Assembly (NCBI GenBank): GCA_963664595.2 | Contig: CAXXOK010000009.1 | Location: 62,001-126,000, forward strand | Direction of reading: 5' to 3' | From: CAXXOK01 sp963664595 | GTDB lineage: Bacteria > Bacillota > Clostridia > Christensenellales > Aristaeellaceae | DNA: 64,000 nt | Shown here: piece after piece, positions 62,319 to 64,000 of the stretch | Position numbering within the stretch: position 1 is the first letter of the stretch | Layout of the letters: every line of letters starts with the position of its first letter | The notes under the pieces: model-generated | The model's database searches: none | The model's input: only the letters and a program-made list of their open reading frames with translations | Told to the model about the DNA's origin: nothing | Made by a program: the position numbers and the translations under genes

Positions 62319-62353
62319 AAGCCCGGCCGCACAGCAATGATGCGGCCGGGCTT
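62319..62353 (+). terminator. Terminator after the lipase-like gene (left of family 1 copy J)
   Basis: AAGCCCGGCCGCA / TGCGGCCGGGCTT with loop CAGCAATGA. Confidence 0.75.
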
Positions 62354-62359
62354 GTCCGG

Positions 62360-62540
62360 CTGTCAAAAAAGAAGGGTCCAGGGCTGAAAGTCCTGGTCAG
62401 GGTGCAGGGGTGAAACCCATGCCGGGGATTGGGGTGGAACCCCAAAGGCTTGCGTTACAACAAAGGGGTAAGCAAGCGAACAGCGCCCAAGGCGCTATGA
62501 AGTGAGCGGCGATAACGACCCGAACAGGTTCTTTGACAGG
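62360..62540 (+). repeat. Family 1 hairpin repeat, copy J
   Basis: Complete copy, CTGTCAAAAAAGAAGGGTCC at the left and GGTTCTTTGACAGG at the right end. Nearly identical to the reverse complement of copy I. Confidence 0.92.
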
Positions 62541-62543
62541 CTG

Positions 62544-62578
62544 AAGCGCGGCCGCACAGCAATGATGCGGCCGCGCTT
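62544..62578 (+). terminator. Second copy of the lipase-gene terminator
   Basis: AAGCGCGGCCGCA / TGCGGCCGCGCTT with the identical loop CAGCAATGA; a C-G pair of the first copy is changed to G-C, so pairing is kept. TGTTTGATTT tail. Confidence 0.8.
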
Positions 62579-62727
62579 GTTTGATTTGCGTCAGGAAATG
62601 CCGGAGCCCGGCGCTGCTTTTTGTATTTTATTCAACACGGTTCCGCCGCACCGTTGCAAAACCGTTCTGCGGAAAGACGGCGGTTCATCATTGTAAAACA
62701 TCAGGGGTACGGCGGATGCCGTGTGCG

Positions 62728-64000
62728 TCAGCCGGAATGGCCATCCCCCGCCTCGCCCGTGTCAATCCCCGCATACAGCGCCGCGATTTTTTCCCGTACA
62801 CCGCCGTCCAGCACCCCGTCGTCGGGATAGAGAACGTCCAGCCGGAGCAGGGCCTTGGCTGCGCGCCTGCGGTCGCGCTCCGGGCCGCGGGAAAGCCGGG
62901 CCTTCAGCGCGGCGGCGGACTGGGGCAGGCCCATCTGGTAGAGCCGGATGAAATCGTTGGCGTTGCCCCGGAGCACATCCGCCCACTGCGGGCGGCCCAG
63001 GTGCGCAAGCGCTTTGCCCAGCGCCGCGCGCAGCCGGTCGTTATCGTTGCACATCAGCGTTTCCAGCGCCCCCGCGATGCGCTCATCGCCCGATTCCAGC
63101 AGCAGTATGGCCCCGGTCAGCGTGTGGGCGTGGGCGGGGTTGGTCTGGGCGATCAGGGTGAGCAGCAGCTCCGTGCCGCGGGGGTGGTGCAGCTTCATCA
63201 GCGTTTCGGCCAGCAGCGGATCCGGGCGGAGGACGCCGCTGTCCAGCAGGGCGGCCAGGTGTTCCGCCGCGCCGGGATCGCCGATGGAAACCAGCGCCGA
63301 CAGGATCGGCGCCTCGTTTTCGAGGATGCGGAGGCTCAGTTTCTGCGCCAGCGGCTTCACCGCGCGGGGATCGCCCAGCACGGCAAGCGCCTCGGCAATG
63401 CTGCGCACATGCATCGTCTCGGTCAGCGCGCGCAGCAGGATATCCGGCACACGGGGATCGCCGGATTCCGCCAGGCGGAGATAATCGTCCGCGTCGCCCC
63501 GGATCAGCGGCGCGAGCCGCGTTTCGCCAAGCGCCGCCAGCGCGTCCGCCGCGGCAAGGCGCAGGGTTTCGTAGCCGTACCCCAGCAGGCTGATGAGCGC
63601 CGGTATGGCGCGGGGGCTGCCGATGGCCTTGAGCGCCTCTGTGGCAGCCAGAATTTCGCTGTACCGGCGTCGGTTGAGGATTTCCGAAAGCGGCTCTACG
63701 GCCTCGTCCGCCTTCAGCCGCCCCAGCGCACGGATGGTTGCCAGCCGCAGCGGCTCTTCGTTGCTGGTTTGCAAAAGGCTGATCAGCGGCTGCACGGCGC
63801 GGGCGTCGCCGGTGGCGGCCAGGGCTTCCACGGCGGCGATGGCAATGCCGCTTTCGGGGCTGTCCAGCGCGCGGATCAGCGCGGGCACGGCGCGGGGGTC
63901 TTTCAGGCGGCGGAGCGCGCGCACCGCGTGGTAGCGCACGGGGTAGTGGTAATCGGTCAGGGCCTTGACCAGGGGCTGTGTGCAGCGCGCGTCGCCAAAG
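62728..64000 (-). CDS. HEAT/PBS-lyase-type repeat protein, C-terminal part
   Basis: The frame is open to the right edge, so the N-terminus lies outside. At least 424 residues are visible, made of roughly 30-residue helical repeats of the kind 'DPRAVPALIRALDSPESGIA' and 'DARAVQPLISLLQTSNEE', about a dozen in all, with less regular units near the end (NDFIRLYQMGLPQSAA). HEAT repeats form curved scaffolds for protein contacts. No catalytic domain is visible in this part. An internal GTG at 63939 is not a supported start. The partner is unknown. Confidence 0.85.
   Translation of the reverse strand, partial: FGDARCTQPLVKALTDYHYPVRYHAVRALRRLKDPRAVPALIRALDSPESGIAIAAVEALAATGDARAVQPLISLLQTSNEEPLRLATIRALGRLKADEAVEPLSEILNRRRYSEILAATEALKAIGSPRAIPALISLLGYGYETLRLAAADALAALGETRLAPLIRGDADDYLRLAESGDPRVPDILLRALTETMHVRSIAEALAVLGDPRAVKPLAQKLSLRILENEAPILSALVSIGDPGAAEHLAALLDSGVLRPDPLLAETLMKLHHPRGTELLLTLIAQTNPAHAHTLTGAILLLESGDERIAGALETLMCNDNDRLRAALGKALAHLGRPQWADVLRGNANDFIRLYQMGLPQSAAALKARLSRGPERDRRRAAKALLRLDVLYPDDGVLDGGVREKIAALYAGIDTGEAGDGHSG

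Overview
The window looks like a chromosomal segment of a GC-rich anaerobic member of the Bacillota (Clostridia, gut-associated type). The reasons are a T-box leader, a dedicated ECF transporter, PadR and AraC regulators, strong AGGAGG ribosome binding sites, perfect sigma-A promoters, indolepyruvate:ferredoxin oxidoreductase, and pectin/uronate catabolism with TRAP transporters. No rRNA, tRNA or CRISPR array was seen. Two stretches (about 6.68-8.88 kb and 55.6-59.5 kb) are visibly AT-rich against a GC-rich background and look acquired.

Layout. 0-1.2 kb: end of a TRAP permease and an HpcH-type aldolase. 1.9-6.7 kb: two large polytopic membrane proteins (YfhO type and PTPS-related type) transcribed divergently from back-to-back promoters. 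6.7-8.9 kb: an AT-rich cassette closed by 26-bp terminal inverted repeats, carrying a convergent sce7726-like (putative PD-(D/E)XK nuclease) and sce7725-like pair. 8.9-13.7 kb: tryptophan T-box, TrpP-like S component, two ECF ATPases, EcfT and an arylacetate-CoA ligase. 14-17.4 kb: PHP protein, FAD dehydrogenase, a 57-aa peptide with the OadB signature, and a membrane protein. 17.5-20.2 kb: PadR regulator with three membrane proteins built from repeated 'YP-x5-WWP' hairpins. 20.7-24.3 kb: GH3, VanZ-RDD and a secreted zinc-ribbon protein. 24.5-27.6 kb: iorAB with a LysE exporter. 27.8-33.2 kb: intracellular pectin-fragment degradation (GH28, GH105, CE8) with DsrE and radical SAM genes. 33.5-36.8 kb: AraC/GyrI regulator, cation/proton antiporter, GNAT. 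37.4-41.7 kb: two arylsulfotransferase-like proteins. 42.9-49.2 kb: uronate module (DctPQM, UxuA, UxuB). 49.6-53.1 kb: heterodimeric ABC exporter. 53.5-55.4 kb: zinc phospholipase C-like protein and GT4. 55.6-59.4 kb: frameshifted metallophosphoesterase/Hsp90-type ATPase gene with a long Met-Asp hexanucleotide repeat. 59.5-64 kb: MsrAB, lipase and a HEAT-repeat protein.

The intergenic space is dominated by two unrelated repeat families. Family 1 (11 copies, about 165-190 bp) is a chain of small hairpins whose stems covary between copies. Its ends are CTGTCAAA/TTTGACAG, and at several loci the host terminator hairpin is present on both sides. Family 2 (4 full copies and one end-to-end remnant, about 160-170 bp) is a palindromic MITE-like element with GGTAAACG-type ends. 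One copy is nested inside a family 1 copy.

The strongest candidates for something undescribed are the TIR-bounded sce7726/sce7725 cassette, the metallophosphoesterase-Hsp90 ATPase protein beside a duplicated piece of msrB, and the terminator-associated covarying repeat family.
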